A stretch of DNA of 64,000 nt from Castor canadensis (GCF_047511655.1 NC_133387.1:44310853-44374852), one strand, 5' to 3'; positions 20,363 to 33,775 are shown, counted from the first letter of the stretch. Numbers and translations are program-made. Notes: generated by a model not told the origin, from the letters alone.

Positions 20363-23300
20363 AAATTCTATTTGGAAAAACAAAATGAAAGCTGACTGTG
20401 AAGCCCATTGCTGTGCATCTCTCCTTCTCTCTAGAATTTCCCACCCACAGAGTAAACATAAAAGTGCAGATAGGGAATAAAGCAAAGCACAACTTGATAA
20501 ATCTTGACAAGTAGCCAATACTACCCAAGACAGCTCTTAATAAGCTAGATTGGAGAACACAGCTTAGACTAAAAGATGTTAAATATTATCTCCTGTTTTT
20601 TCCATACTGATTTGCTATCTGTTTTAGTACTCTTTCAAACAGTGAGTAGTTACACTGCAATGAGAACAGAGACCAATACAAAACCCTTCCTTAGTACCAT
20701 GCTAAAGGAAGGAGACAGACAATAAAGAAGAGCACATTTGTCCCCATGTCTTATATAAAGCTTTTTGTCCCTTCTTGGCTTATGTGCCAGGAGCCTAAGT
20801 CAAACTGCTGTCTACATTAGGAAAATAGAAGATGGCTGGCTGCTTCCCATACAGGTTTGAAGGCTCTCGCTCTCTCACCATATCAAAGCATGGATTAACA
20901 GGAAAGAGAACACACACCAAACATGAACTATGTCCTTCCACACAGTGACCCTGCCCAGCAGTAAAAATGTGGCCTAATTAATGTGAGATTCTAACTAATT
21001 ATATTAGTCAATTATCTATTAGAGACAGCAAACTAAGGGTTTGGTAAGAGGTAATAAAGCTCTCTCATAACAGACCCCCCTCATGGTAGGAATCCCCTAC
21101 TTTGATGGGAGAGGCTTTCTTGTAAGAGGGACAGAGATTAAATTTCCCTTTATTCAGTGTCATAAGAAATCATTAAAGTGCTATTTAGAAGTTATCAGTC
21201 TTCTGAATTCATGGACTAGAGTTCACTTCAAGCAGAGTAAAAGTGAGATTCTCAAGGACAAAAGATAAATAACAAGTCCTCAGAAAGGGCAAAACCACTT
21301 GGCTGTGATAAGCTAAGCATATTTTCTTTCTCTTTCTCACACCTTCTTGTATCATCTTGCTTATCAGCTTCATTCTCCTCCATCCCCTCCCACCTTCTTG
21401 CCAGCTGACTTCCTCTGTTTAGTCATAGAGACTTTTCTTCTTTAACACCGGCTGGCAATGTTCTAAAGGGAAACCTCAATCACCAAGTTCACTTGACCTT
21501 TATGTACAGCATCCGCCATTAATTGACAACTTTTCCTCTGTGACATTTAGTCCATATCTCACTAGATTGGTTTGTTATTAGGTCACTGGAGAGAGGTGAT
21601 CTTGTTGCTGCATATACTAACCTCTCAGGAGTTCCTATAAATGAAGCATTTAGACATATGAGTCACAAACTACTAGACAGGCCTGGGGCTAATCAGTTGG
21701 GCAAAATGTGAGCACTGAGGGCAGAAGAAGCCAAAATCAAGAATTCCACTGGCCACACTGAGTAGCTCTGTCTAGTATCTTTGTTTTACCAGTCTTGCCT
21801 AAACAGAGGTAGCTAATAACAATGGTTTCCAATTAATTAAATAATCTGAGCAAAATTCCCATTTTTTACTTCCCGTTTCTTTTGATTCTTTCCTTGTGCA
21901 GTAATCTATAAAGATCTAAAAATAAAGCTTGATTTGAAAAGATTCAATTTTCAGTGAATGGAATAATTTTAAACTACCAAGAATTTCCATGGATTTAATT
22001 TTTTTGGTGCAGGTTAAATTAATGATTAAGTTGGTATGTAACTGTATGATACTGATTTACAGTTTACCATCACTCATGTTTAGTTTACCATTTTAAACAC
22101 AATTATTTCCAATGAGGAGAGTCAAGTTTTCTATGATTGTTTTATGGATCTCAATTAAATTTTATATGTACAAAAAAAATAATCAAAATAACCTCTAAAA
22201 CCAGGTAGTTTTAGAATTATCAGAACTACTAGTGCATTTATCTGGTAGTTATATCTCTTAGATCTATAAACACACTATAGTTCAACTAAATATACAAGAA
22301 ATAAGGTTTGAATCAGAGTAAAACAGTTTTAATGTACTTTTTGTCAGTAGCATTAGAAAGACAGTCCAAATATTGCAATTAAAAAGAAACAATAACAAAC
22401 ATAAGTGTCCAACTCATGACAGGAATCCAGTAAACATCCCATTAAACCAGTGGACACACAGAAGAGAAACAAATGTGGGATATGAAAGTTTATATATGAA
22501 GAACTATAAAATGACTTCTCATAGGAGAGATACATGTTTTTTTACATTCAAAGGATTCCAAAGATAAGACAATGCTTAGTCAGCTGCTCAAAATATAGAA
22601 AGGAACATGCTGTAAGAATGTTTTTATTCCCCTTATTGACTTGACCTAATAGGAAATACTAAAATCTAAGAACAATAGCAAGGTTAATGTATTGAGGAAG
22701 GAAATAATTTTAATTAAATCTTATAAACAGAAGGAATCTCATTTAAGAATGCTTCTTCAGAAAGGAATCAATAAGAAAAATGTTTGCATAAATTGTAAAA
22801 ATAAAAAGCATTGGAAAAAATTAAGAAGAAAAAAGACAAAATTAATTCATGGAGGCAGATGATTGTAACACAATAAGTACCAATAATGCAATAGCAGAGA
22901 AACATAGCAGGAAGTCAGAAGGAACAAGTTTCGCAGTAATAGATTTACAGAGAGAAAATGAAAAAAACAAAGAATTAATTGGGAAATTTCCTGGCATGAT
23001 GTAGATTAACAGAAGCTGAAGTGACAGTTATTTTTTAGGGAATACACACACCATAGCATAGCCTCTACATAAGAAAGGCCTGTCTGAAACTGACAGCTCC
23101 TTCCTGTTGAGTTTCTTAAGAAGAACTAAATCTAAATAAAGAATTTTAACTTATAATTTTTAAATTGTGTTTATAACAAGCTGCATATGGAAGATGAAAG
23201 GTCAAGAAAAATATAACAACTTGTTTAAAAAATATGTATCTTTCCAGAAAAGCAATTCATGTTGTTCCAAGTATTCTAAAACATCTATAAGATGCCACCT

Positions 23301-24221
23301 CATCAACGAAGATTAAAGAGAGATGGTGTCATCTTCCCAAGAGCATTCCTTTTCTGTTTGTTTGATAAAGGGGAGAACAGTAAGCAGAATAAGCTGGATC
23401 AAACTCACTACTCATCTTAATTTTAAAAAATTGGGGAAAGGGATAATTTTCTCTGTTGCAAATAATTCAAATAATTCAAAGGGAACATTAGTTCTTCCAT
23501 GTCACCATGAATGAAACTTTCTAATTTATTTTTGCAACAAATAACATTCCTTATTTATCCATGGGCTGAAATAGTTAATGCCTTCATTCTCCCTGGCAGG
23601 TGCCTGTTCTCCTGACACACTTCATCTGTTCTCTGCAATGAAAAACTAGCATTAAAGAAAAAAGAACAAAGCTAAACCTTACTGTTGTCCACTAGAACAA
23701 CTTTAAACATTTTGACAATCAAGCTAGATTTAGAGACGTAACTTCATATTTACATCTGACTATTACCCCAAAATACTTTGAAGTAATTAGTCCTTTAAAC
23801 ATTCTTGGCTAGTGGGTTTCTGGTGGAGTTGTGAAACCAGCATTAAAGTAAAACACATGATATTTTCTGTCCTGTTTTATTTTTAATAATGTCGAGCCAA
23901 ACATCTGTCCAGATCAGCAGCAAATCATGGGTTGCAGGAACTGAGTTCCTCTAAATTTTACGAATATTAAGAGGAACGAGGGTCCATGTTTTTATTTTCT
24001 CAGACTCAAACTTCCTTGGTCTTCTGGGTTAGTCAATGAATATTTAATAAATGAATGGGCTTTGGAAGGAAGGGAAAGGAAGGAGGGACAAAAGGAGAGA
24101 AGGAGAAAAGAAAGAATTCTGTGATGTAAAAGTTTTTGAAGGATCTCAAAATCACTAGGCAGAAAAAGCATACTCAGGTGACAAGAGTTTCCTGGGTCAC
24201 AGAAGGCAGTCCCTAATCAAA

Positions 24222-24262
24222 ACAAAAATAAAAATAAATAAATAAATAAAAATTAAAAAACA
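24222..24262. repeat. (AAAT)n simple repeat
   Basis: AAATAAAT repeated, next to an A-rich run. A purine-rich GGAAGG tract is nearby at 24065-24115. Confidence 0.85.
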
Positions 24263-24754
24263 CTTTTATACCACAATTGATTTAAGTGTAAATGGTCTGG
24301 CTGGCTATAACTAAACTTTAATTTCATTTGGCAGTATCCCTCCAATGTGATCAATGATGAGTGGTGACTTTATATCTGGGTTTGCCTGAGAACAGCTGGC
24401 TTGCAATTGTGTACCACCATCATTATTAGTCTCAATCTACTTCTCTCTCCTAAGTTTTCTACTTTCAAAAATAATTTCTGTGATCATGCAACCAATGACT
24501 AAATGCATTTGAAATGTCCAGTCAAGCTTCCTGTGAGAACTTTTGCGTGCCAAGCCCAGAAATGCTTATTTTAACCTCTGCCCAAGTAACTGTTAGTATA
24601 AAATGTGAGAACCACCTCATTAGTATATAATAAAGAATATTAGAATTCAGTAAGGTGAAAGCTGGAAAGGCTGACCAGTTATTTCTGCAAGTATTTATTA
24701 GCCATCTACATCTATTGGTCATGTGAAAGCTCTGTGTGAAGCAGTAGCGAAATA

Positions 24755-25010
24755 TGACCCAGTCAATGAGCCATTAAAGAGTTTATGGTCCAGTGGAGGA
24801 TATATTTTCTCTAAACAGAAAATTACAAGATAGTTAGGGAAGTTGTAAGACAGGACTAACCAGGGAGTGTTGTGGTATTAGAAGTCAAGGGGGACTTTCT
24901 AAATAACAAGTGGTATCTAAGCTGAGGCCTAAAGAGAGAAATGGGAGCCATGCAGACCAAGATGTTAGTAAATTAAAGAAAAAGGTATGTTCAAAGCACA
25001 GCAAAAGTTG
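24755..25010 (-). mobile_element. L2-like fragment
   Basis: The plus strand resembles the complement of an L2 3' end ('agagtttatggtccagtgg', 'tctaagctgaggcctaaagag'). Weak match. Confidence 0.4.
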
Positions 25011-25289
25011 TGTGCAATGGCCCAGAAACCATAGAGATCATGATATTTTGGGACACTGAAAGCAGTTGAGTAAGGCTGCCTCTTATAATCAAGGTGTTGG
25101 TAGTGGTAGTGGGTGGGGGTTGAAAGGAAGGAGAAGGTAACTGGAAATACGTGAGCATGGTGGACACAGCTTCTTGCCTGCATCCATGGCAGCTCTTCTC
25201 TTTCTCTGCCAACAAGGCTTCAGGTAAGGAACAGATATCTCCTGATATAAGGACAGACAGAGAATGACGCAAGGTATTTTCACCTCACG

Positions 25290-25660
25290 ATCATGGGTCT
25301 AGGGTTGGGCATGCGATCCAGTTCTGGCCAATGAGATCTGTGGGGAGTCTCCTGAGACGTCCTGCCTACACGCAGATGCCCACAGAGAGAAAGCTGTTCT
25401 AGCTTCTTCCCTGTCTGGAATGCCATATAGGTGTGGGAAACTGAAGCTGCTATAGCCACCTGGGATCAAGGAAAAAGACTCCAAAGTTGCAAATCATTAC
25501 CCAAGTCACTAACATTTAACTGAGCTGATAAACCATTCTTGAAAGAACTGTCTGACTACATTGTGTGGTGTTTGAGAAAGGAGAATGCCTTTATTATTTA
25601 AGTCTATTTGTTGTACATTCTATTGCTTGCAGCTAAGCCTATTCCTAAAGGTTTAATGAG
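25290..25660 (+). repeat. Ancient LTR or DNA-element relic, family not certain
   Basis: 'ggccaatgagatctgtggggag', 'ccctgtctggaatgcc' and '…cctttattatttaagtctatttgttgtacattctattgcttgcagc' are phrases shared by an old mammalian repeat I recognise but cannot name with confidence. Confidence 0.35.
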
Positions 25661-25721
25661 AATGAATTGATAAACCAAGCCCACATCATGGAAGGGATTT
25701 AAAATCTATTCTAATCAATAC

Positions 25722-25806
25722 CTTTTTTTTCAGTGCTAGGGATTGAGCCCAGGGCCTTCAGCATGCTAGGCAAATGCTTAACCACTCAGCAACACCCCGA
25801 CCCAAA
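25722..25806 (-). repeat. tRNA-derived ID/B4-like SINE
   Basis: The plus strand reads 'tttttttcagtgctagggattgagcccagggccttcagcatgctaggcaaatgcttaaccactcagc', a reversed tRNA-type SINE. Confidence 0.75.
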
Positions 25807-26166
25807 CCCTTTTATTTGCAGCATCGAAACCTATTTCTACCTAACTTAGATGAAAAATGGCCCATATAGGAATATACTGAGGAGTCCCATGTGATCCAAG
25901 GAAGAATTAAACAACCAGCTTCTGGAAGGGTAAGTCTATAACCAAGGTTTAGAGACAACCTGAACCAGGGTGTCTGACACCACTGGCAGGATGCTCCCTG
26001 CCTCTCATCACTGCTTCTGCTCACAGGTGGTTTTCACTCCCTCACATCTGACCAGGTTTCTGTACCTGGTGGAAAACATGGCCTTCGACAGCTCCTGAGC
26101 TTCTCTTTTAGTATCTCCTCCCCGGGATCTCCTGGCACTGCAGCGTTAACATTAAAGTAAGAATCT

Positions 26167-26510
26167 GGGCTGGGGCGCGGTTCAAGTGCAAGGCCCTGAG
26201 TACTAACAGCAACAGCAACAAAGAAGAACCTCAGCCAGGCATGGTGGTGTGCACCTGTCATCCCAGAACTTAGGAGGCTGAGGCGGAGGATCACAATTTT
26301 GCAGGAGGATCACAATTTTGAAGTCAAAATGGGCTATATAGCGAGACTCTATTTCCCAAAACAAGCAAAAAAATCTTGCCAGGTGATATGTAGTCCCAGT
26401 TACGGGAGACTTAGGGAGGAAGCCAGGGGCTTCAGTTGGACTGACTTTAAGAACAGTCCAGGCACAGAGAGAGAACCCATCTCAATAAAAACTATACTAA
26501 TAACAATCAC
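26167..26510 (+). repeat. ID-B1-B1 SINE cluster
   Basis: A short ID part ('gggctggggcgcggttcaagtgcaaggccctgag') is followed by a B1 ('gccaggcatggtggtgtgcacctgtcatccc…') and a second diverged B1 ('gccaggtgatatgtagtcccagttacgggag'). The first B1 has an internal tandem copy of AGGATCACAATTTTG (about 26288-26321). Confidence 0.7.
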
Positions 26511-27452
26511 ATTTCGTTTCCATAAATAAGGAAATAGTTCTGGGTGGCCCGAACAACAGATAACTGTATCACAGGGAACCACTAGAAGATTTTAAGCAAA
26601 AGAGAGAAATAACTAAATTTGTTCTTTGGAAAGATTACCCTAGCTTTTGGCTAGAGAAGGGATTGGGATTGTAGCTCCAGGAGGAAAGGCTACTGTGTGA
26701 AACATTAGCCATAGTGCCTGAATACAGGGGGAGATGGCACAGATAAGATTAAAGCTCTTATTTAAATAACACTAATCTAGCACTTTCCAAATTACAATAA
26801 GCACAACTTGTCTGTTTATCTATGGGGTAGGGAAGTGGATAGACAATTGTATATATAATTTTTAAGTTTTAAGTTTTAAGGCTTTGGAAAGAAATTAATC
26901 AACTTGCAACTTTTATTATAATCTAACTTCTTTATTTTAAAGTCTAGTCTTAAGAGTCTGTAGATTTCAAGTAATGCTGAGGATAAATCTTATTCAATAT
27001 TGATTTAATACACAATTGATTAATAATTTGCAAATTTCCTTAGGACATAAAATATCAAATACAAAAATCAGATGATCCATCCTTAAGATATGTTCCTATC
27101 AATCCAACATGCTTTAGCAGAAAATCACTTACTGTGTGTTTTGCAGAAAGAACATCTAAGATGCTAGTAAATGGTAGCAAGCTTCTGGAAATAAAAGCAT
27201 AATGAAATTAAAGAAAGACCAAATACAGTTATTTGTAAAGCTAACCCAAGTGAATTATCGAATTTGCTATTACTACAATTTAAAAATAAATTGAGTGACT
27301 AATTATTATTGATGATTTCAGATATACAATATTTTTAAAAATTTTTGATATCCAAATCTATTCTAGATAGGTGTTTCTTTAAAAGTGGACTACAATATAT
27401 ACACATGTGAATAAATGTAAAAACAATAAAATTTTTAAAAAATCATGGTCTA

Positions 27453-28542
27453 ACAACTATGAGCAACTTATCTTTGACAAAGGAGCTAAAAATATACGAT
27501 GGAGAAATAGCAGCCTCTTCAACAAAAACTGCTGGGAAAACTGGTTAGCAGTCTGCAAAAAACTGAAACTAGATCCATGTATATCACCCTATACCAAGAT
27601 TAACTCAAAATGGATCAAGGATCTTAATATCAGACCCCAAACTCTTAAGTTGATACAAGAAAGAGTAGGAAATACTCTGGAGTTAGTAGGTATAGGTAAG
27701 AACTTTCTCAATGAAACCCCAGCAGCACAGCAACTAAGAGATAGCATAGATAAATGGGACCTCATAAAACTAAAAAGCTTCTGTTCATCAAAAGAAATGG
27801 TCTCTAAACTGAAGAGAACACCCACAGAGTGGGAGAAAATATTTGCCAATTATACATCAGACAAAGGACCGATAACCAGAATATACAGGGAACTTAAAAA
27901 CTAAATTCTCCCAAAACTAATGAACCAATAAAGAAATGGGCAAGTGAACTAAACAGAACTTTCTCAAAAGAAGAAATTCAAATGGCCAGAAAACACATGA
28001 AAAAATGCTCACCATCTCTAGCAATAAAGGAAATGCAAATTAAAACCACACTAAGATTCCACCTCACCCCTGTTAGAATAGCCATCATCAGCAACACCAC
28101 CAACAACAGGTGTTGGCGAGGATGCGGGGAAAAAGGAACCCTCTTACACTGTTGGTGGGAATGTAGACTAGTACAACCACTCTGGAAAAAAATTTGGAGG
28201 CTACTTAAAAAGCTAGACATCGATCTACCATTTGATCCAGCAATACCACTCTTGGGGATATACCCAAAAGACTGTTACTCCAGAGGCACCTGCACATCCA
28301 TGTTTATTGCGGCACTATTCACAATAGCCAAGTTATGGAAACAGCCAAGATGCCCCAGCTCCGATGAATGGATTAAGAAAATGTGGTATCTATACACAAT
28401 GGAATTTTATGCAGCCATGAAGAAGAATGAAATGTTATCATTTGCTGGTAAATGGATGGAATTGGAGAACATCATTCTGAGTGAGGTTAGCCTGGCTCAA
28501 AAGACCAAAAATCGTATGTTCTCCCTCATATGTGGACATTAG
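27453..28542 (+). pseudogene. L1 ORF2 C-terminal remnant
   Basis: Two open blocks lie in different frames: one ending at 27904, and 27982-28542. Together they cover the region after reverse transcriptase, including a Cys-rich segment (C-W-R-G-C-G ... H-C-W-W-E-C) that ORF2 proteins carry near their C-terminus. The 5' part, with endonuclease and reverse transcriptase, is absent because of 5' truncation. A stop at 27902-27904 and a frameshift break what is left. Confidence 0.85.
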
Positions 28543-29020
28543 ATCAAGGGCAAACACAACTAGGGGATTGGACTATGAGCACATGATAAAAGCGAGAGCA
28601 CACAAGGGAGGGGTGAGGATAGGTAAGACACCTAAAAAACTAGCTAGCATTTGTTGCCCTTAATGCAGAGAAACTAAAGCAGATACCTTAAAGCAACTGA
28701 GGCCAATAGGAAAAGGGGACCAGGAACTAGAGAAAAGGTTAGATCAAAAAGAATTAACCTAGAAGGTAACACCCACGCACAGGAAATCAATGTGAGTCAA
28801 TGCCCTGTATAGCTATCCTTATCTCAACCAGCAAAACCCCTTGTTCCTTCCTATTATTGCTTATACTCTCTACAACAAAATTAGAGATAAGGGCAAAATA
28901 GTTTCTGCTGGGTATTGAGGGGGGGAGCGGGAGGGGGTGGAGTGGGTGGTAAGGGAGGGGGTGGGGGCAGGGGGGAGAAATGAACCAAGCCTTGTATGCA
29001 CATATGAATAATAAAAGAAA
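27453..29020 (+). mobile_element. Young L1, 5'-truncated, with target-site duplication
   Basis: About 1.57 kb. It is flanked by the direct repeat AAAAAATCATGGTCTA (27437-27452 and 29021-29036). It covers the last part of ORF2, with the stop at 28540-28542, and the 3' UTR with a G-rich tract (28917-28978), then AATAATAAAAG and an A-rich tail. It is nearly identical in the shared part to the copy at 38996-39530, so the family was active recently. Confidence 0.93.
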
Positions 29021-29548
29021 AAAAAATCATGGTCTACAAACCAACACATCATACAGAAAAGACAAAGATGGCAGAAAATCAGGCCATCTTAAGAAAGCAG
29101 AGTAGTTCAAGAAGCAGGGAGAGGAGGGGAAGGAAGAGGATTATTTCCTCAAGGTAAACCAATATTTACTGTATCTACTTTGTCCCAGGCTACTTGCTGG
29201 GATTGGCAAAAAAAAAGTTAATGGACCCTATTGCTGCCAACTTAGCAACCAATGCCTGAAAACTCTCCTCTGGGTCACTGAACCAGATTTGACCCTAATA
29301 ATAACTTAATTGTCATTATTTGCACAGAGATGAAGCACACAGAGAAGGGAAGAAGGAAGCACAGACTGACTTAAATATTTTGAAGCTGAAATCTTAAATA
29401 TTTTGAAGGGTTATATAGAGTCTAGGTTTATATAGAGTCATGAGCATTAATCAGATTAACTCCTTGTAACAATTTAGAATGAGAGTTATCAACATTTTAT
29501 ATGTGAATGAACAGGCTCAGAGGCAGTAAACAATAGGCAAGTAGTTTT

Positions 29549-29726
29549 CAAACCTGTCTTCATACAGAAATCACCTAGAGAGCTTCAAAAAACACTGATG
29601 CCTGTGTTGCAGCCTTAAAGATTGAGATTTTATTGGTCTTGAGGTGGCCTGAGGTTTGGAACCTTTTAAATGTGATTCTAATGTGCAGACAGGTTTGTGA
29701 AATACTAGAACTCCAAACCACCATGG
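29549..29726 (+). mobile_element. MER5A-like hAT DNA transposon relic
   Basis: It opens 'tagttttcaaacctg', continues 'cagaaatcacctagagagcttcaaaaaacactgatgcc' and ends '…aggtttgtgaaatactagaac'. These are the usual MER5A landmarks. Confidence 0.65.
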
Positions 29727-30159
29727 TAATTAATGGAATTAGGGTTCAGGTGTTTTGATGTCAAGTTAATGCTCATGGAATTATATTTGGCATAAAGCTC
29801 AAGATAATTGATAATTAGTTATCCTCAACTAATACCATTGAGCTTTACAATATAACAATATTTTTAAGTTCTTCTGGTTATATGAATCACAGAAGTTGGT
29901 TGTTAGAAAAAGAGAATCTCAGGACCGACGACAAAAGTTTCTGTTTTGGAAAGGGCTTGGCGAATGTGGATATTTCACAAGTGTTTACCTGATTTCTTAG
30001 GATAAAATAAGTTTGGAAAAACTATCATAAACAATATCATACCATATCAGTATTATGTTGCTGAGTATGAGAGTTTGATAAGAAAAACTGTGAAGAATTA
30101 AGGAGACTACCAAAACAAAGAGAATCAACTGGACATTCCACCTTCAAAGGGTATAGCTA

Positions 30160-30320
30160 TATGTAAAATTCACTCATTTATTAATTCAACAAATTTTTAT
30201 TAAGCAACAAAGACTGGGCGTCTAAGGCACTATGATAGATATGTTAGAAAACATACAAGATGAATAAGACGGGTCCTTGTCCTAACAGACAAGAGTGCAT
30301 ATGTACATTGCTAGTTGAAA
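30160..30320 (-). mobile_element. L2-like 3' end fragment
   Basis: It starts 'ttaattcaacaaatttttattaagc', the complement of the usual L2 tail. It then reads '…gtccttgtcctaacagacaag'. Confidence 0.5.
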
Positions 30321-31959
30321 AATGCAAAGTGTTTGAACTATGTCTGGATTACAAGTGCAATATTCTTTGTTTTCCTAGTTGAGAAAGTTTTTATTTAAGA
30401 TAGCTTTGGCAAACATTCCCTGAGAGGTCCAGTAAGTAGCTGGGAGAATCTAAAAAGGTTACAGTAGCATGAATGGTGATGGTAAGGGGAAGAGAGGAAT
30501 TTCTGGGGAACTCCAAGCTAGGAGCTGAAAGATACCTCCAGTGAAAGTTTGGTGTTGGCAACTGGAGACTGCAATCATTTTTGTGTGAATGTGGAGTATG
30601 GTGAACAGGAGAGGACAAGCAAAAACTAGTGTTGCAGGGTGAGTAAGAAAATTAGGACTGATAAAGACTTGGAATTTCTTGATTAGGTAAGTGATTTTGA
30701 TGTAAGCGTTGGAAAATTGTGTAGCTGGATTGAAGCCAGTCAAAAGAGTATGTAATTAACTTCATACTTAAGGAGTAACTCCAAGACATGGCCTCTGTCT
30801 TTCTATTACTTTACATATTATCCCCCCATCTCATCATGACTAACCACATAGAAACACACTCCATTCTTAGCATACAGTAGGTACAAAAGTACTTAGAATA
30901 TTTTGTGATAATCTAAACCAATTTAGTATTGATTAAAATATGCAATTTGGGTTTTAATTCCAGGTAAGAAACAGTCCAAATTATAACGGCAATGGAAATG
31001 AAACAGAGAAAAACTGATGTGATAGGTTGAAAGACATTATAAAAGAAACTGTAATTTCTTGCAGTGAATCAGAAACTTGCAATTAACCAGCATTTAACAA
31101 CCAATTGAGTACATAGGGTAAATAATGGGAAGGAATTCAAAATAATTTAGGCGTTTTGAAGCTTGCCAAGATAACAAGAAGAAAAGAGCTTTGGAAGGAA
31201 AATATTGTTCAGTCATATCAAGTTTGAGATAATACATGCTTATTGAATGAACAATAAGCCATCATATAGTGATGTCTGGAATTCTGGGAATAAAACATTC
31301 TAGTTATACATGAAAAGTAACTTCATGATTCGCCCTTCTCACCCAATTCTGGACAATCTCAGATCCCCAAAGAGGTGACGGAAACCCTAGAGCCACTTTT
31401 ATTTATCCTTTCCAATCCTCAGTGCCTTTCTGCAGGTCTACCATATCAGTTCAAGAATGTCAGAAGGAATAAAGTCACTTGAAATCTGAGAAAAAGAAAG
31501 AAGAGCTTTGACCAGTATAAGGGTTTCCCGATCAGGGAGTGTTCAGGGTTTACCTAAGCAAATCACATCTGCCATGGCCATAGTAGGGAAAGAAAAAGTC
31601 TTAGACTTTTAGACCTGGTAGCTCTTGGCACAAGGCTAAAAGTAAAGACTAGCATAGTCAGTAGAAGCACTGAATGTTATACAGAAATTTTGGAGATCCT
31701 AAAACCAGTATTTCCCAACATTCTCAAATGTGAGGACGCCCTCTAAGTTTTTTCTGGTGTCAATACTTATAGCTTTACTTTTGCTAATGATATAATACTC
31801 TATGTACACTGTAAAAAGGCCAAACATTACCAAAGAATATAAGTGAAAATACAACTTCCTCTCACTTCCAACTTCATCTCCCAAAAAGGCTATCTCCCAG
31901 AGATAGCCTTAGCTAATATTTTAGTGAATATCATTACAAGAGTTTAATGTTACAGGTAA

Positions 31960-32350
31960 AATATTTGCATAAACAGAATCATACTTTACCTGGTGTTATA
32001 CAAGCTGCTATTTTCACTTTTTAAAAAAGGAAAACATCACGACCTTATTCTTTTCAACAGTTGTCATTGTTCTAACATATAAATGTACCACAATTTAATT
32101 AACCAATCTTTCCTTTAGATGGAAAATTTATTATTTTCAAATTGTTTTTAGCAGTGTTATTATTGAGCTTATAAAATTATAGGTGAAAATGGTGAGTCAA
32201 AAGGCATGTACAATTAACATTTTGTAATATTGTCAGATTGCCTTCCAAAATGGTGTGAAAAGTTTTTGTCTCCATCCTCAGTTTATGAGAATATGACATG
32301 CCTGTTTCCCATGTCCTCATCTACCCCAGTGTTACACCTTTCATGTTAGC
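31960..32350 (-). mobile_element. Old L1-family fragment
   Basis: The sequence around 32190-32345 (…GAGTCAAAAGGCATG…TTGTCAGATTGCCTTCCAAAATGG…ATGCCTGTTTCCC) has the form of old L1ME/HAL1-type DNA on the minus strand. The assignment is by memory of pattern only. Confidence 0.45.
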
Positions 32351-32521
32351 CCATATGGTAAGGTTTTTTTAATGCTTTTATTTGAAGTTTTTCAAGTTGA
32401 ATAAGGAAATTATTTAAAATTTAAATTCTTCTTTTATGAATTTACTGTTCCTGGCCTTTGCCACTTTTCAGTTGGGATGAAGAGCCTTTATGAAGAGTCT
32501 CTCTATATACAAAAATGTCTG

Positions 32522-32842
32522 GGCCAGGTACTAGTGACACACCTGTAATCCCAGCTACTGAGGAGGCAGAGGTTGGGAAGATTAAGGTCTCAGGCCAACC
32601 CAAACAAAAAGTTCACAAGATCCCATTTCAACCATGACTGGGTGTGGTGGCATGTGCCTAAAATCACAGCTACAGGGGAATAGGAGGATCCCAATCCAGG
32701 CCTCCTGGATCTAAACATGAGATTCCATCCCCCAAATAAGTAAAAATCAAAAAGGGCTGGGGGCATGGCTCAAGTGGTAGAGCACCTACTTAACAAGGCC
32801 CTAAGTTCAACCCCTAGTACCACCAAAAAAAAAAATCTGGAG
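32522..32842 (+). repeat. B1-B1-ID trimeric SINE
   Basis: Two 7SL-type units ('ggccaggtactagtgacacacctgtaatcccagctactgagg' and 'gactgggtgtggtggcatgtgcctaaaatcacagctac') are followed by an ID unit ('ggcatggctcaagtggtagagcacctac') and an A-tail. Confidence 0.8.
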
Positions 32843-33394
32843 CCTCCCCCAACATAGTATTAATGCATCAAATATATGTCAAAAAGATACATAATGCAAA
32901 TGCACTAATGGAGGGACTTCTACTTCTGATCAAAATGGAATAATAGGGGCCAGGTTTATGCTTTTATTTAAAATAACCAAAATAGACCCAATGTCACTCA
33001 AAACATTGGCCATTAGGTAAAAAAGAAACCATTAGGTTTCTTTCATTGGCCATTAGATAAATTAGAAACAGATGATGTGAACACAATGTTTTTCCCATAC
33101 TTACCACCTGGGGAAAGTTTCTAGGCCATGCTGGGAGGACAGGACCCAGGCAGAGTTGTGCCATCAACGTGAATGGAAGACATGGGGATGGAAGTGTGGG
33201 GTAGCCAAGATACAAGATATCAGAGAAAACAGAATTATACAGACAGAGAACTACAGAGGACTGCAGAACCTTCCTCTTAAGTATTCAGTTGAGTATTAAT
33301 GAGCTTATGTATATAAGGAGTTATTAGAATAAAAGCTGAACTGCAACCATATTTTAAAATGTAGCGGCTTAAGTAATATTCACCTTTCTTTCCA

Positions 33395-33584
33395 TGTTAG
33401 TCATCCTTCTACCACTGTGATGAAATACCTGAGATAAAAACTTACAAGGAACAGATTCATTTTTATGTATGGTTTCAATCCATGGTCAGTTGGCTCTGTT
33501 GTTTGGGACCTGGAGTAACGCAGAACACCATGGTGAGGAGTGTGTAGAAGAGCAAAGTTGCTCACCTTATGGCAGCCAGGAAGC

Positions 33585-33623
<39 letters not shown>

Positions 33624-33775
33624 GCCAGTACCACAATTTACTCTTCAAGGACATACCTCCAATGACCCAACTTCGTTCCACTGAACCCTACTTCCTAAAA
33701 GTTCCAATACCCCAAGAACACTACAGATTGGCAGCTCAGCCATTAACAGATAACCTTTGAGGGATATTTGAGCTC
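33395..33775 (-). repeat. MaLR-like LTR (reverse orientation)
   Basis: 'cttctaccactgtgatgaaatacctgagataaaaacttac', 'tttcaatccatggtcagttgg', 'cctccaatgacccaacttc' and 'cattaacagataacctttgaggg' follow the order of a reversed MaLR LTR. It contains a (GA)n tract. Confidence 0.5.
33589..33624. repeat. (GA)n microsatellite
   Basis: An AG run of about 15 units inside the reversed MaLR-like LTR. Confidence 0.95.

Larger units (their letters stand above)
18776..26160. other. Intergenic AT-rich sequence, mostly unassigned
   Basis: Apart from the SINEs at 20273 and 25722, the L2-like piece at 24755, the old relic at 25290 and simple repeats, I see no gene, RNA gene or named element. All open frames are short (under about 100 codons) and look random. 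Confidence 0.6.

Noticed and set aside
33589-33624. (GA)n as a regulatory GAGA element
   Set aside because: It sits in an old LTR as a plain microsatellite, with nothing to support a function.
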